Source: Hibiscus mutabilis
Lineage: Eukaryota > Streptophyta > Magnoliopsida > Malvales > Malvaceae
DNA length: 64,000 bases
Direction of reading: 5' to 3'
NCBI GenBank assembly: GCA_019671005.1
Contig: CM033745.1
Span: 39,105,834-39,169,833, forward strand
Below are positions 46,847 through 58,831 of this stretch, piece after piece. A program made the translations under genes and the position numbers. Position 1 is the first letter of the stretch. The number at the start of each line of letters is the position of its first letter. The notes below the pieces were generated by a model, which searched no databases, was not told where the DNA came from, and saw only the letters and a list, made by a program, of their open reading frames with translations.

Positions 46847-47462
46847 ACTGGAAAACTTGACTCGAGACCCAAAACCGAACCGAGACCCGAAATCAACCCG
46901 AACACGATAACCCAAATTTGATCTGAAACCCGAAATGAACCGAACCGAATTTCAGTTGAATCGAAAATGGACCCGAACTGATTTTCAACCAAACTTATTT
47001 CACCCGAACCGAAAGCAACCCAAACCGAAGGCAACCCGAAATAAAAAATATATTAAAATAAATAAATAAATATGAGATTTGAATTGTCGCACAACACGCC
47101 AAAAAGCCAAATATACAAAGCTATATAAAGTTATATATAGGGTGAAAAAAACCTAACATGGGCTGAAAACCCAATTAAAATGATCGATCTCCTATTAACC
47201 CGATATTGACTCGACCCGAAATCAACCGACTCAAAATCAACCGAACCGAAATCAACCGAACTGAAAGTTAACCGAACCGAAAATCAACCGAACTAAAGTC
47301 TTAACCCGATACCCGAACCAAAATCACCATAGTCCCGAACTAAAACCAAACCAGGCCCAAACCGAACTGAATTTAAACCGAATGTAGTCAGGCTTGAAAT
47401 AAACCGAACTGAAATGACCCGAACCGAAACCAAACCGAATGACCCATTTGCCACCTGTAACA
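46847..47462 (+). mobile_element. hAT-like non-autonomous insertion in Copia RNase H (copy A)
   Basis: The insert is flanked by the 8-bp duplication CCAACTAG (46839-46846 and 47463-47470), the target size of hAT transposons. Inside are many degenerate CCGAACC/ACCGAAAT words. Ends are weak inverted repeats: the right end reversed reads TGTTACAGGTGGCAAATGGG, similar to known plant hAT-MITE starts. RNase H sequence continues across it in the same frame. An open frame at 46843-47034 on the minus strand is chance. Confidence 0.65.
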
Positions 47463-47920
47463 CCAACTAGGTTATCGATAATGATGAAGTAAGCTATACG
47501 AGTGGGTATGTCTTTACCTTAGGTGGCACAACAATCTCATAGAAGTCTGATAAGAAGACTTGTATCACTCGTTCTACCATGGAGTCAGAGTTTATTGCTC
47601 TTGACTTAGCTAGGCAAGAAGTTGTGTGGCTCAAGAATTTGTTGGCAGAAATACCTTTGTTGGGAAAATTGACTCCTCTGGTGTCCTTATTGTGTGATTC
47701 ACAAGCTGCGATATGTGTGGCTCCAAACCAATCTTACAATGGTAAGAAGAGACATATTCACATAAGACATGAATCTGTAAGACACTTAAAAAGGAACAGA
47801 GTACTCTCTTTAGAGTATGTGAAGTCGGAGAGGAACCTTGTTGATCCGCTTACCAAAAGGTTAAGTCAGAAATTGGTTCTGGATTCATCGAGGGGGATGG
47901 GTCTAAAACCCATTAGTTGA
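47463..47920 (+). pseudogene. Copia RNase H, copy A (3' part)
   Basis: The frame continues VIDNDEVSYTSGYVFTLGG, then MESEFIALDLARQEVVWL and a HIHIRHESVRHL segment, ending at SSRGMGLKPIS. These are the closing motifs of the Copia RNase H and C-terminus. In this copy the segment from 47579 is open to its end, whereas the matching part of copy B is broken. Confidence 0.85.
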
Positions 47921-48059
47921 TGAATTCATGGTGGATACCCAACTTAGTTATCTAAGTTCAATATGGTCAAACAAAGCCATGGAAAGACTCATAGTGTGCA
48001 GTTCTCTTACCTATCCCTATAATGAATAATGTACATGCACATGATGAGCTTAATTGCTC

Positions 48060-48490
48060 TTAATAAATTCATAGCCCAGGCTTTGGCTGGTCTTAGTGAG
48101 AAAGACTTGATGAATTTACCGATTTTTGGTTGAACATCTATTATTAATAAGTTCATAACCCAGTGTTAAGTGGGTAGTCCTAATCGCGAAGGACTAGGTG
48201 AACTTACCTCTAGAGAGGATGAGTTTCTTAAAACTCTTAATGAATTTAAACCCAAGAGTTTAGGTGTTCCTAGTGAGAAGGACATTGAATTCACTGATTA
48301 ATGAGGTTGAATATTTATTCTCAATAATTTTATTACAGAGTTTGGGTGGTTTATTTAAAGTAAACTTGAAGAAATTCACCTTACCTTTTGTGAGGTTGAG
48401 TTGTTACAAAAGCTTTTAATTATTTCATAGCCCATTATTTGGGTGGTCCTAGAGAGACATACTTGATGAAATAACCTACAAAAGTGAGAA
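48060..48490 (+). repeat. Five-unit hairpin repeat array in the Copia 3' region (copy A)
   Basis: Units start at about 48065, 48149, 48237, 48328 and 48419, spaced 84-91 bp. Each has outer complementary words (for example AAATTCAT with ATGAATTT), an inner CCCA...TGGG pair and a GTCCT...AGGAC pair. The paired words change together between units: AAGTTCA/TGAACTT in unit 2, TATTTCAT/ATGAAATA in unit 5, GTTTA/TAAAC in unit 4. This suggests a three-way junction in RNA. It is downstream of the pol stop. Confidence 0.7.
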
Positions 48491-48584
48491 GGATTAGCCA
48501 CCTTCTATGAAAAACGTTGGGCCATTTTTCTAGTACACTTACTAGAATCCTGAGGAAAATAGGTTACACATATATACACATCTG

Positions 48585-51500
48585 AAAATCGTTTCTAAGG
48601 CAAAGTGGTTTATACCACGACACGGTTTCTTTATATGCCTTTTAATTTTCTTTATTATTATTCAATGTTCTAATAATTTGATTTTGCACTAATCTTACCA
48701 ACAATTTAAAAACAATTTTTATACTGGAGAATGTCAAACCCGATTGCAAAGCTTGTTCAAAATCACAAAGCTCGACGCACTCGACGAGACTTATTATCGG
48801 AGATAGTCCCAACGGATAATCATATTCTTGAGCAACATGATCTCGATTATGTGTTGCTCAAATTGATGCCTCGTCATCGCCACTCAATCATCCTTAAACG
48901 TTGCTTCAACGCTACTAATGGCGAGTCCACTCCTACTATCGCTAGTGCAGTCTTGTAGTCTACAGATGTTTCTACTTCTGCTAAAGCGTCCATCGGCAAG
49001 TACGAGAAGGACAACAAGATTGTTCTTGGCTTTCTCTTAAGTCATATGTCGAACAAAATATTTGACATGTTTCATAAAGAAAAAAGTGCAAAGGTTATAT
49101 GGGATACGTTGGAGAAGAAGTATGGAGCCGATGACACCGGAACAAAGAAGTATATGGTAGGTGAATGGCTCAAATTCCAAATGTCTGATGACAAGTCAAT
49201 TATGGACTAGGTCCATGACTACGACAAACTAGTTTTCGACATCTTGGCTGAGGGCATGGAGATGTGCAAAGTCCTACAAGCAAACATCTTCATAGAGAAG
49301 CTGCTCAAGTCTTGGTCTGACTACGTAACTCTCTGAATCACAAGAATATGATTTTTAGAATTAAGGAGCTAGTGAGCCACATAAAGATAGAAGAAGCCAA
49401 CCGATTTAAAGATAGAAGAAACGAAACTATTTGACATGTTTCATAAAGAAAAAAAGTGCAAAGGTTATATGGGATACGTTGGAGAAGAAGTATGGAGCTG
49501 ATGACATCGGAATAAAAAAGTATGTGGTCGGTGAATGGCTCAAATTCCAGATGTTTGATGACAAGTCAATTATGGATTAGGTCCATGACTATGAGAAACT
49601 AGTTTCCGACATCTTGGCTGAGGGTATGAAGATGTGCAAAGTCCTGCAAGCAAATATCCTCATAGTGAAGCTGCCCAAGTCCTGGTCTGACTACGTAAGT
49701 CTCTGAAACACAAGAATAATGTGTTTAGAATTGAGGATCTAGCAAGCCACATGAAGATAGAAGAAGCCAACCGACTTGAAGATAAGTTGATTTCTTCTAA
49801 TAATCCTTCTTTCAAGGCTAATCTGGTTGAATCTGGATCTGCCTCAAGGTCCAGGTCTAATAAGCCCATTAGATGAGGTGAATAGAAGAAGAAGGTCAAA
49901 ACCTAGAAAACTATCAACTTCAAAAAAAGCCTAGGAATAATAAGGCTCCACAAAAGCCTTTCAATTGTTATGTGTGCGGATAGGTTATACACAAAGCTTA
50001 CCAGTGAAAACAACAATTAGACCGCCAGAATGTGAACAAACCACATCTGGTTTTGCTGAAAATGCTAAAGACATTATAGCAACCGTGGTTTTTGAAGTCA
50101 AACTGGTGGAGAACAATGTTTAGTGGGTTGTGGACACTGGCGCTTTCAGACATTTCTGCGCCAAACGGGAGTTGTTCACCGAGTTCGAAGATGTAAAGAA
50201 TAGTGAAAATATGTATATATGGAACTCTAGCAGCTCTGAAGTGCTAGGCAAAGGAAAAGTTTTGCTAAAACTTTAGCGATGTATAATGTTCTTTATGTAT
50301 CTTCCTTGTGTAGAAATTTGATTAGTGGTGGATTACTCAACAAGGCAGGCATTAAACTAGTTTTTGAAGTAGATAAACTTGTACTTTACCAAAATGGGGT
50401 TTTCGTTGGGAAGGGCTTTTTAAACGAAGGTTTATTTGTAATCAAACCTAGTTAAATGAAAGTAATAATACCACCACTTTTATTTATATTGCGGAAACTC
50501 TGAATATGTAGCATCTAGATTAGGACACGTAAACATTCATTCTTTAAAGAAACTCATAAAAATGAATCTACTCCCTAATCTAGATGAGAAAAGATTTAAA
50601 AATGTGAGATTTATGTAGAAGCCAAGCATGCTAAACCTTCTTTTAAAACAGTTTCTAAGAGAAAAATAGAATTGTTAGAACTTATTCATTCTGATCTAGC
50701 AGACTTTAGAAACTCTGAAAGTAAGGGAGGTAAACAATACTACATAACCTTTGTAGATGACTGCTCAAGATATACAAAGGTATATCTCTTTAGAACTAAA
50801 GGTGAGATTAAAAACTTATTTCTTATTTATAAGGAAGAAGTTGAAAATTAGCTTGATAGGAGAATAAAACGGCTTAGATCTGATAGAGGTGGTGAATACG
50901 GATCTAATTTTATTTAAGAGGCGTGTGAAAAGAATGACATAATTCATGAAACCTCTAACCCCTATTTTCCTCAATAGAATGGTATAGTTGAGAGGAAAAA
51001 CAAAACTTTAAAGAGACGATGAACTCATTGTTATTAAGTTCTAGGTTATCCGATAACATGTGGGGGAAGCCATTCTGTCAGCAAATCATATATTAAATAG
51101 AGTACCTCATAAGAAATTAGATTGTACCCCATACGAGATGTGGAAAGGTTATGCATGCAATTTACAATACCTAAAAGTGTGGGGGTGTTTGGAAAAGGTT
51201 GGTTTGCCTGACTTTAAGAAGTCCACCATCAGTCCCAAAACCGTTGATGTAATGTTTATCGGGTATGCTTCAAACAGTTTCCCATACAGATTCATGTATC
51301 TGCATGACTTTTCTATTTGGTAAATTAGGGAGGTTGTGTTCTTTGAAGATATATTTCCTTTAAAGGAACCTAGTTTAAGTGTTGAAACACAATTAGAAAG
51401 TCGTGCCTCAACTTCTTCTGATCTTATCAAGGATTATCTCGAGATAGAATTAGAGCCTAGAAGAAGTAAAAGACAAAGGGTAGCGTCTACCTTTGGTTCA

Positions 51501-54405
51501 GATTTCCTAACTTCCTTTATCTCTGAAATAAGTAAGTTAGACTCTATCTTTGTCCCTATAGCTCAGACTTTCCTTTTTGATGAGGATCCAAAGTCAAGTG
51601 ATGAATCTATAAGTTCAATTGACGCCAGTTTCTGAAGAGCTGCAATAAATTATGAACTAGAGTCAATAATGTCTAATCACTCATGGGAGTTGGTTAAATT
51701 GCCTAGAGGATTTAGATCTATCAACTCTAAGGGTGTCTTTTGAAAGAAACTTAGACACGCTGGGTTAATCCAAAAATATATGGCAAGACAATTAGTCAAA
51801 GGGTTCACTCAGAAGTTTGGTATAAACTTCTTTGACACATACTCTCCTGTCACGAAAATCTCAACGATCCGTGCCTTGTTTGTGATAGCGTCCATTCATA
51901 AGTTGTATGTACATCAAATGGATAAGACTGCATTTTTGAATGAAGATCTAGACGATGAGATTTATATGGAGCAACCACCAAGTTTTGAGACATCTGGCAT
52001 GGAAGACAAAGTATGTAAACTTAAAAAGTCTCATTATGGCCTTAAACACGCTCCAAAATAGCGGTACAAAATTTTTCACAAAACCATTCTAAGTTTTGGT
52101 TTTATTGTAAATGGAGTGGATGCATGCGTGTATTCAAAAATGTTTGGTACTGATTGTGTCATCATAAGCCTGTATATTGATGACATGTTGATATTCAGTA
52201 CTAACATTGAATCCATTAACAAAACAAAAACTCTCTTATCCACCAAATTTGAGATGATAGATTTAGGAGTAGTTGATGTGATCTTAGGAGTTAAAGTTAC
52301 CAAATCTGAAAAGGGATTTTCTTTGAATCAAACACACTACATTGAGAAGGTGTTAAAGAAATTTGACAGTTTTAATGTCATCCCTGTCAGAACTCCTTAT
52401 GACTCTAGTATACGACTCCTAAAAAATAAAGGAAGTAGTGTTTCCCAACTAGAGTATGCTAAAATTATCGAGATCCTTATGTTCTTAATGAACTATACTT
52501 GGCCTGATATTGCCTATGTTGTGAGTAAGTTGAATAGATATACTCATAATCCTAGTGGTGAATGATGGATTGCTCTAAGACGCTTAGTAAGTATCTTAAG
52601 GGTACTATAGATTGGAAACTCAAGTTTGTTGGCTATCCTTCGATCTTAGAAGGTTACCGTGACGCCAACTAGACCTGGAAAACTTGACTCGAGACCCAAA
52701 AACCGAACCGAGACCCGAAATCAACCCGAACACGATAACCCAAATTTGATCTGAAACCCGAAATGAACCGAACCGAATTTCAGTTGAATCGAAAATGGAC
52801 CCGAACTGATTTTCAACCAAACTTATTTCACCCGAACCGAAAGCAACCCAAACCGAAGGCAACCCGAAATAAAAAATATATTAAAATAAATAAATAAATA
52901 TGAGATTTGAATTGTCGCACAACACGCCAAAAAGCCAAATATACAGGCTATATAAAGTTATATATAGGGTGAAAAAACCTAACATGGGCTGAAAACCCAA
53001 TTAAAATGATCGATCTCCTATTAACCCGATATTGACTCGACCCGAAATCAACCGACTCAAAATCAACCGAACCGAAATCAACCGAACTGAAAGTTAACCG
53101 AACCGAAAATCAACCGAACTAAAGTCTTAACCCGATACCCGAACCAAAATCACCATAGTCCCGAACTAAAACCAAACCAGGCCCAAACCGAACTGAATTT
53201 AAACCGAATGTAGTCAGGCTTGAAATAAACCGAACTGAAATGACCCGAACCGAAACCAAACCGAATGACCCATTTGCCACCTGTAACACCAACTAGGTTA
53301 TCGATAATGATGAAGTAAGCTATACGAGTGGGTATGTCTTTACCTTAGGTGGCACAACAATCTCATAGAAGTCTGATAAGAAGACTTGTATCACTTTCTA
53401 CCATGGAGTCGAATTTATTGCTCTTGACTTAGCTAGGCAAGAAGTTGTGTGGCTCAAGAATTTGTTGGCAAATACCTTTGTTGGGAAAATTGACTCTCTC
53501 TGGTGTCCTTATTGTGTGATTCACAAGCTGCGATATGTGTGGCTCCAAACCAATCTTACAATGGTAAGAAGAGACATATTCACATAAGACATGAATCAAA
53601 AGACACTTAAAAAGGAACAGAGTACTCTCTTTAGAGTATGTGAAGTCGGAGAGGAACCTTGTTGATCCGCTTACCAAAAGGTTAAGTCAGAAATTGGTTC
53701 TGGATTCATCGAGGGGGATGGGTCTAAAACCCATTAGTTGATGAATTCATGGTGGATACCCAACTTAGTTATCTAAGTTCAATATGGTCAAACAAAGCCA
53801 TGGAAAGACTCATAGTGTGCAGTTCTCTTACCTATCCCTATAATGAATAATGTACATGCACAGGATGAGCTTAATTGCTCTTAATAAATTCATAGCCCAG
53901 GCTTTGGCTGGTCTTAGTGAGAAAGACTTGATGAATTTACCGATTTTTGGTTGAACATCTATTATTAATAAGTTCATAACCCAGTGTTAAGTGGGTAGTC
54001 CTAATCGCGAAGGACTAGGTGAACTTACCTCTAGAGAGGATGAGTTTCTTAAAACTCTTAATGAATTTAAACCCAAGAGTTTAGGTGTTCCTAGTGAGAA
54101 GGACATTGAATTCACTGATTAATGAGGTTGAATATTTATTCTCAATAATTTTATTACAGAGTTTGGGTGGTTTATTTAAAGTAAACTTGAAGAAATTCAC
54201 CTTACCTTTTGTGAGGTTGAGTTGTTACAAAAGCTTTTAATTATTTCATAGCCCATTATTTGGGTGGTCCTAGAGAGACATACTTGATGAAATAACCTAC
54301 AAAAGTGAGAAGGATTAGCCACCTTCTATGAAAAACGTTGGGCCATTTTTCTAGTACACTTACTAGAATCCTGAGGAAAATAGGTTACACATATATACAC
54401 ATCTG
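48585..54405 (+). mobile_element. Copy B of the tandem-duplicated Copia interior
   Basis: This repeats 42755-48584 in order: LTR tail (48585-48705), gag with its internal duplication (48731-50120), protease and integrase (50120-51330), reverse transcriptase (51700-52565), hAT-like insertion (52673-53288, target duplications at 52665-52672 and 53289-53296), RNase H (53297-53745) and the hairpin array (53882-54300). Reverse transcriptase is less damaged than in copy A (open from 51780 through GFTQKFGINFFDTYSPVTKI), while RNase H is more damaged. No frame is complete. Confidence 0.9.
53882..54310 (+). repeat. Five-unit hairpin repeat array (copy B)
   Basis: Same as 48060-48490, shifted by 5,821 bp and virtually identical, so it gives no independent evidence for the structure. 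Confidence 0.7.
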
Positions 54406-54640
54406 TATATACTCTTTGTAGACACATCGAGGACTTCGATGGATGAAGAGGTTAGTTGTGTCTTATGAGTTTACCTTAATCTTAGAAAGTTCAAGATTCA
54501 TTCACTTATCTAAGAGAATAATTACTCATCATCACTATGTACTAGTTCCAGATACGTTTACTAATGCTTAAGCATCTAATCTCGCAATTGCTCTTCTCTC
54601 AGTTTTAATAAAATTTTTCTCTTTTAAAATATTTTCCCGA

Positions 54641-55344
54641 ATTTGTGGGGTAATGTTGGTTATATATCCCACATTGGAAAGGTACATCCCTTGGGAAGGG
54701 TATTTAAAGAATCTTCCTTACCCTCATTTGTTGAATGTGGTTAAACAACTCTCTCGCACATGCACGCCGCCACTGGGGAAAACTCAGAATAATTACTTTA
54801 GATTTGTTTCTAGAAATTTAAATTCTTGAACAAAATTTATAGGCAAATTATTAAAACCAAAACGTTTTAATCAGTTGTTAATTAGAATAAAATCAAAATC
54901 AATCTGTTGATTAATTCATGGTTTTATCTCCTAATTAACGAGTGGTTGAATTCCAACAGTTTGACCAGCTGTTAAACTCAGAAATCAGTCTTTAAGACTG
55001 ATTCAATTTGCCATTTTTGACTCGTGTATAACGCCTACAAATAGAGAGGGTTTTCAAAATTCTAAACATACAGTTTTCTAATTTCAAAAGTTCTCTTTTA
55101 TTCTTTTTGTGTGAAGAGCGATTCCACCATTGTCCACTCTGATTTTCGAGGTGCACGATTATTTAGAGCTACCGTGTTAACCTCAGGGGACGACCGCTTC
55201 CTGCAGCGATTACACACATCGAGACGAAATTGTTTTTAAGGTAGTGATTTATACTATGGCACGGTTTCTTAATCTTCCTTTTAATTTTCTTTATTATTAT
55301 TCAGTCAGTTCTAACAAATTGATTTTACAATAATCTTACCAACA
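54641..55344 (+). repeat. Purine tract and 3' LTR of the Copia element
   Basis: TTTGTGGGGTAA at 54642-54653 precedes the LTR start TGTTGGTTATATATCCCACA at 54654. The LTR ends AATCTTACCAACA at 55344 (691 bp). CAAATAGAGAGGG near 55040 may be part of a promoter. Confidence 0.8.
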
Positions 55345-55912
55345 CCAAACTCCATGCAGTTCTGTTAGTCAATGATCACCCTACAAGTTTCATTATTGTA
55401 ATAAGGAGGACCTTGTGGATAAGGCACCCATTTTCCCTTAAAAGCATTACAAGTTTTTTTGTAAGCTTCTAGGGACTCTGGGAAACGGCAGCGGCAAATG
55501 GGAACTTCTTAGAAAGCTTAAAGTGATTGAGCCAATGAAAATCAGGGAAAGAGTTAAGATGGAAATGTTAATAGAAACTTTCTTGCTGAGAGTTTTTTCC
55601 CATTATTTATTTTTATTTAAAAATTAAATTTTCCTAATAAGGTGATGACATGTGTTGGCACTAATTGAGTGATTAATTTATTTAATTAAATTAAAATAGG
55701 ATCAAACTAATATAATTGGTAATTAAAATGGACCAAATGTATAGTTATACAAATTTCCATTAACAACCACGTCACCCTTCCATTATATTTTAGCGACCGG
55801 TGGTTAAAATAAAACCAATTAAATAGTTCGGTAGTCAAATTTTCAATTTTTTAGTTGGATGATCAAAATAGGACATACCCAACAATTAGGTGGTCACACT
55901 GGTAGTTTACCC
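55345..55912. other. Spacer with a possible MITE at about 55600-55912
   Basis: No gene is seen in 55345-55600. The reverse complement from 55912 starts AGGGTAAACTACCAGTGTGA and continues with TTTTGATCATCCAACTAAAAAATTG, resembling 30311 onward. The LINE reading frame begins directly after it, so the insertion probably cut the LINE. Confidence 0.4.
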
Positions 55913-55914
55913 TA

Positions 55915-58490
55915 AAAATATTATTAAAAAAGAAATAACTCTATTGCTAAGATCAAAGAAGGGGAAGAGGATATCACTGAACCTGTGAAGGTAAAGAGGG
56001 CTGTGGAAAATCATTTCAGGAAGATCTATAACATGTCTCCTACTATCCCTGCTGAAAAATTAGATTGTCTCTAAATTTCCCTTAGCAAGGAAGATGTGAA
56101 TTTGTTAGAAAATAGTTTTCTGTGGAGGATATCTTTGCTGCATTAACATCTCTTGATAGTTCGAGAGCCCTGGGTCTAGACGATTTTAACATGGGCTTCT
56201 TAAAACAATTTTGGTCGTTGTTGAAAGAAGAAATATGCAAGTTCTTCTGGGAGTTTCACAATGTACAGGTTAAGGATACTACCTTTAATCATTCTTTTAT
56301 GGTCTTCATTCCAAAGGTGAAAAATTCTGAGCGGATCGTGAATTTTTGACCAATCAGTCTAGTTGGTTGTGTTTACAAACTAGTATCTAAAGTGCTCTCT
56401 CTACGTCTTAGTAGAGTTTCCAATGAAATAATTGGTGAAACTCAATTTTCATTTTGCCCTGGGAAGAAAATTTTGGATTGCTCTCTTATTTCCAACGAGA
56501 TTATTGAGTACACTCGTAGAAGAGGTTTATCGGGTGTCGTATTCAAAGTTGACTTTCATAAAGCCTATGATTTTGTGGACTGGGAGTTCCTTCTCTTTGT
56601 TATGAAAGACATGGGATTCAGTGAGTTATGGTGCTCTTGGATAAGAACATGCATATCTACTGCAACGATTTCAGTACTTGTTAACGAATCCCCTACAAAG
56701 GTTTTTTCTATTTCTCACGGCCTGCGACAAAGCTGCCTCCTATCTCCTCTTTTGTTTAATATTTTCGCGGAGGCTCTTAGTCGGTTGTTGAAAAAGCTGT
56801 CTCTAATGACTTCTTTTCTGGCTTTTGGATTGGTAATAACTCTATCGAAGTCTCTCATTTACAGTTTGCTGATGGCCTTATCATTTTCTGTGGTAACAGT
56901 GAAGCACAAATAAGAAATGTGATCCATTTATTGAGAGGATTTGAGGTTGTCTCGGGGCTAAAAGTCAATCTAAGAAAATCCAAGCTTTTCGGTATAGTTG
57001 AGTATTGGGCATCTTTATTTCGCAATAAGAGTGAGAAATTCCTGTGTTCATATCTTGGTTTACCTCTAGGTCGCTCCAAAACTCTGTCATGCTATGGAAC
57101 CCAGTTGTGAAAAAGTTTAAGTCTTATTTGACCGGATGGAAAGAAAAGTCGCTCTCTTTTGGAGGTCGCATCACACTTATAAAGTCTGTTTTGTCTAACT
57201 AGCCAATTTACTTTATGTCACCATTTCTGATGCCAGCTTCGATTAGCTCTTATCTCTCAAAACTAGTAGCTAAATTCGTTTAGGGTTCTTTGGATAGTCG
57301 TGTTGTTCACTGGCTAAATTGGGATACTATTTGTTTACCAAAAGGTTCTGGTGGTTTAAGCTTGTTTGATTTTAGAACAAAGAATCAAGCCTTGAGGTGT
57401 AAGTGGCTCTAGAGGTTTGGCTCTTAGCCTAACTATTCGTGACTTAAAATAATAGTTGCGATATACAGATCAGATCCCTAGTGCATGCTTTTGGCGAATC
57501 GCAATCCTTCAAGTAAATCTTGGATTTGGAGGAATATTTCATCACAGTTCGATAAGCCTGATAATTTGATTTCGAATAATATCAGTTTCTTTGTAGGCGA
57601 TGAAAAACGCATACAATTTTGGACAGATCTTTGGATTGGTAGTGTGCTTTAAGAGCTCCTTATCCTCGGATCTTTGCTCTTGTCAATAAAAAACATGAGT
57701 AATTGCTGACTTTGGAAATTTTGAAAATGGCTCATGGTGTTGGAAATTTGAGCTTCCTAGGAATTTTTTGAATGGGAATGTGATATCCGGATTTCCTTCA
57801 TGAACCGGATAAATAATTGTTGCTTTAATCCTGACCTTCCTAACAACATTAGATGGAAAGGTAATTCCAATGGAATTTTTACTGTTAAATCCTTTTGCTC
57901 AATCAGCTCATTTCCTAATACATTTAAAGACTGCGTTTGGAAACTAGTTTGGAGTAACCTTGCTCCACCTAAAGTGGAGTCCTTTGTGTGGAAAGTGGTC
58001 CATGAAAGGATTCCCACCAAAGTCGAACTTTCAAAAAAGATCTTAGACCGAAAATAAATCTTGTGCCCTTTGTGCATAAAAAAAATTAGAATCAGTTGCT
58101 CATCTGATCTGCCATTGTAATATTTCTTAGCTTGTATAGATAAAATGGTGTGATTTGTGTAACATTCATTTGGTGGTTCCTGCCACTATTAGAGATTTTA
58201 TCCTTCATTGGTTTTCTTGTAAGGCTCCGAGGATGCATAATCAGGCATGGGCTCTTAGCTTTTTTATATTTTATATGGTTAATTTGGTGTTATAGAAATG
58301 AAGTGGTCTTTAAAGTAACAAAGGTGGATCTTAATCTGATATTTGATATGTGTATTCTAAGACTAAGCTGGTGGTGTAAGGCTAAATGGTCAGGAGAGAT
58401 TGTTTTTATTAATGCTCTTTGCTATCATTCTAGAAATTTTGGCTTAATACTTCTGAAGAAGTCAATTCAGAAACCAACTGTTTAGTCTCC
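55915..58490 (+). pseudogene. LINE ORF2 fragment, reverse transcriptase and zf-RVT region
   Basis: Non-LTR retrotransposon RT: KIKEGEEDITEPVKVKRAV (near 55960), SSRALGLDDFNMGFLKQFW (near 56160), FMVFIPKVKNSERIVNF then PISLVG (near 56300-56360), ISNEIIEYTRR...VVFKVDFHKAYDFVDW (near 56490-56580), HGLRQSCLLSPLLFNIFAEA (near 56720). The catalytic FADD reads FADG near 56868. The zf-RVT segment (FVWKVVHERIPTKVELSKK, near 57985) follows. The endonuclease domain is missing, and stops and shifts are frequent. The RNase H part lies beyond the inserted Gypsy element at 63486. Confidence 0.85.
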
Positions 58491-58495
58491 TGCTC

Positions 58496-58805
58496 TGTTA
58501 TGACCAATGCTGATGGATCATCAATGGGTCATCAACCTGAGGATAATGCTGAGCTGGAACAGACTGTTGAAGAGGTTCAAGGACTACGTAGAGGAAGAAG
58601 GGAAAGGAGGGCCCCAAAGGCTCTGACATATTTTTTCCGGTTCTGAATGATGGTTAATAAAACGTTTGCCTTGTAAATAGTTTAGGAATGAAAAAACTCT
58701 AGAATATTTTCCTTCTCTGAATCTAAAAGTCTATTTCTTCCTCCTTAAACTCTATTCTCTACAGTTCTTTTCTCTGAAAGTTTTTGTGCGTTGCTAAACG
58801 CAACA
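58496..58805 (+). repeat. 5' LTR of the Reina-like element
   Basis: It starts TGTTATGACCAATGCTGATG and ends GCTAAACGCAACA. Differences from the 3' LTR are few, suggesting the most recent complete insertion in this half of the window. Confidence 0.9.
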
Positions 58806-58831
58806 ATTTTGGTGTTTTCATTGATTTCGCC

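Larger units (their letters stand above)
42464..55344 (+). mobile_element. Copia element with tandemly duplicated interior
   Basis: A truncated 5' LTR (42464-42873) and full 3' LTR (54654-55344) bound an interior in which nearly the whole element appears twice: copy A 42755-48584 (5,830 bp) and copy B 48585-54405 (5,821 bp). Each copy holds the last 118 bp of the LTR, gag, protease, integrase, reverse transcriptase, RNase H, a hAT-like insertion and the hairpin-repeat array. Copy B is followed by the remaining 3' sequence, purine tract and 3' LTR. The copies are nearly identical, with small indels. Confidence 0.85.

Noticed and set aside
46843..47034. Protein on the minus strand in the CCGAACC-rich insert
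   Set aside because: A low-complexity frame from the hAT-like insertion with no domain.
48065..48474. Hammerhead ribozyme in the hairpin repeats
   Set aside because: The unit has three helices and words such as TTGATGAA and GAGAAAG, but the conserved core CUGAUGA ... GAAA ... cleavage triplet is not present in the required order around the junction.
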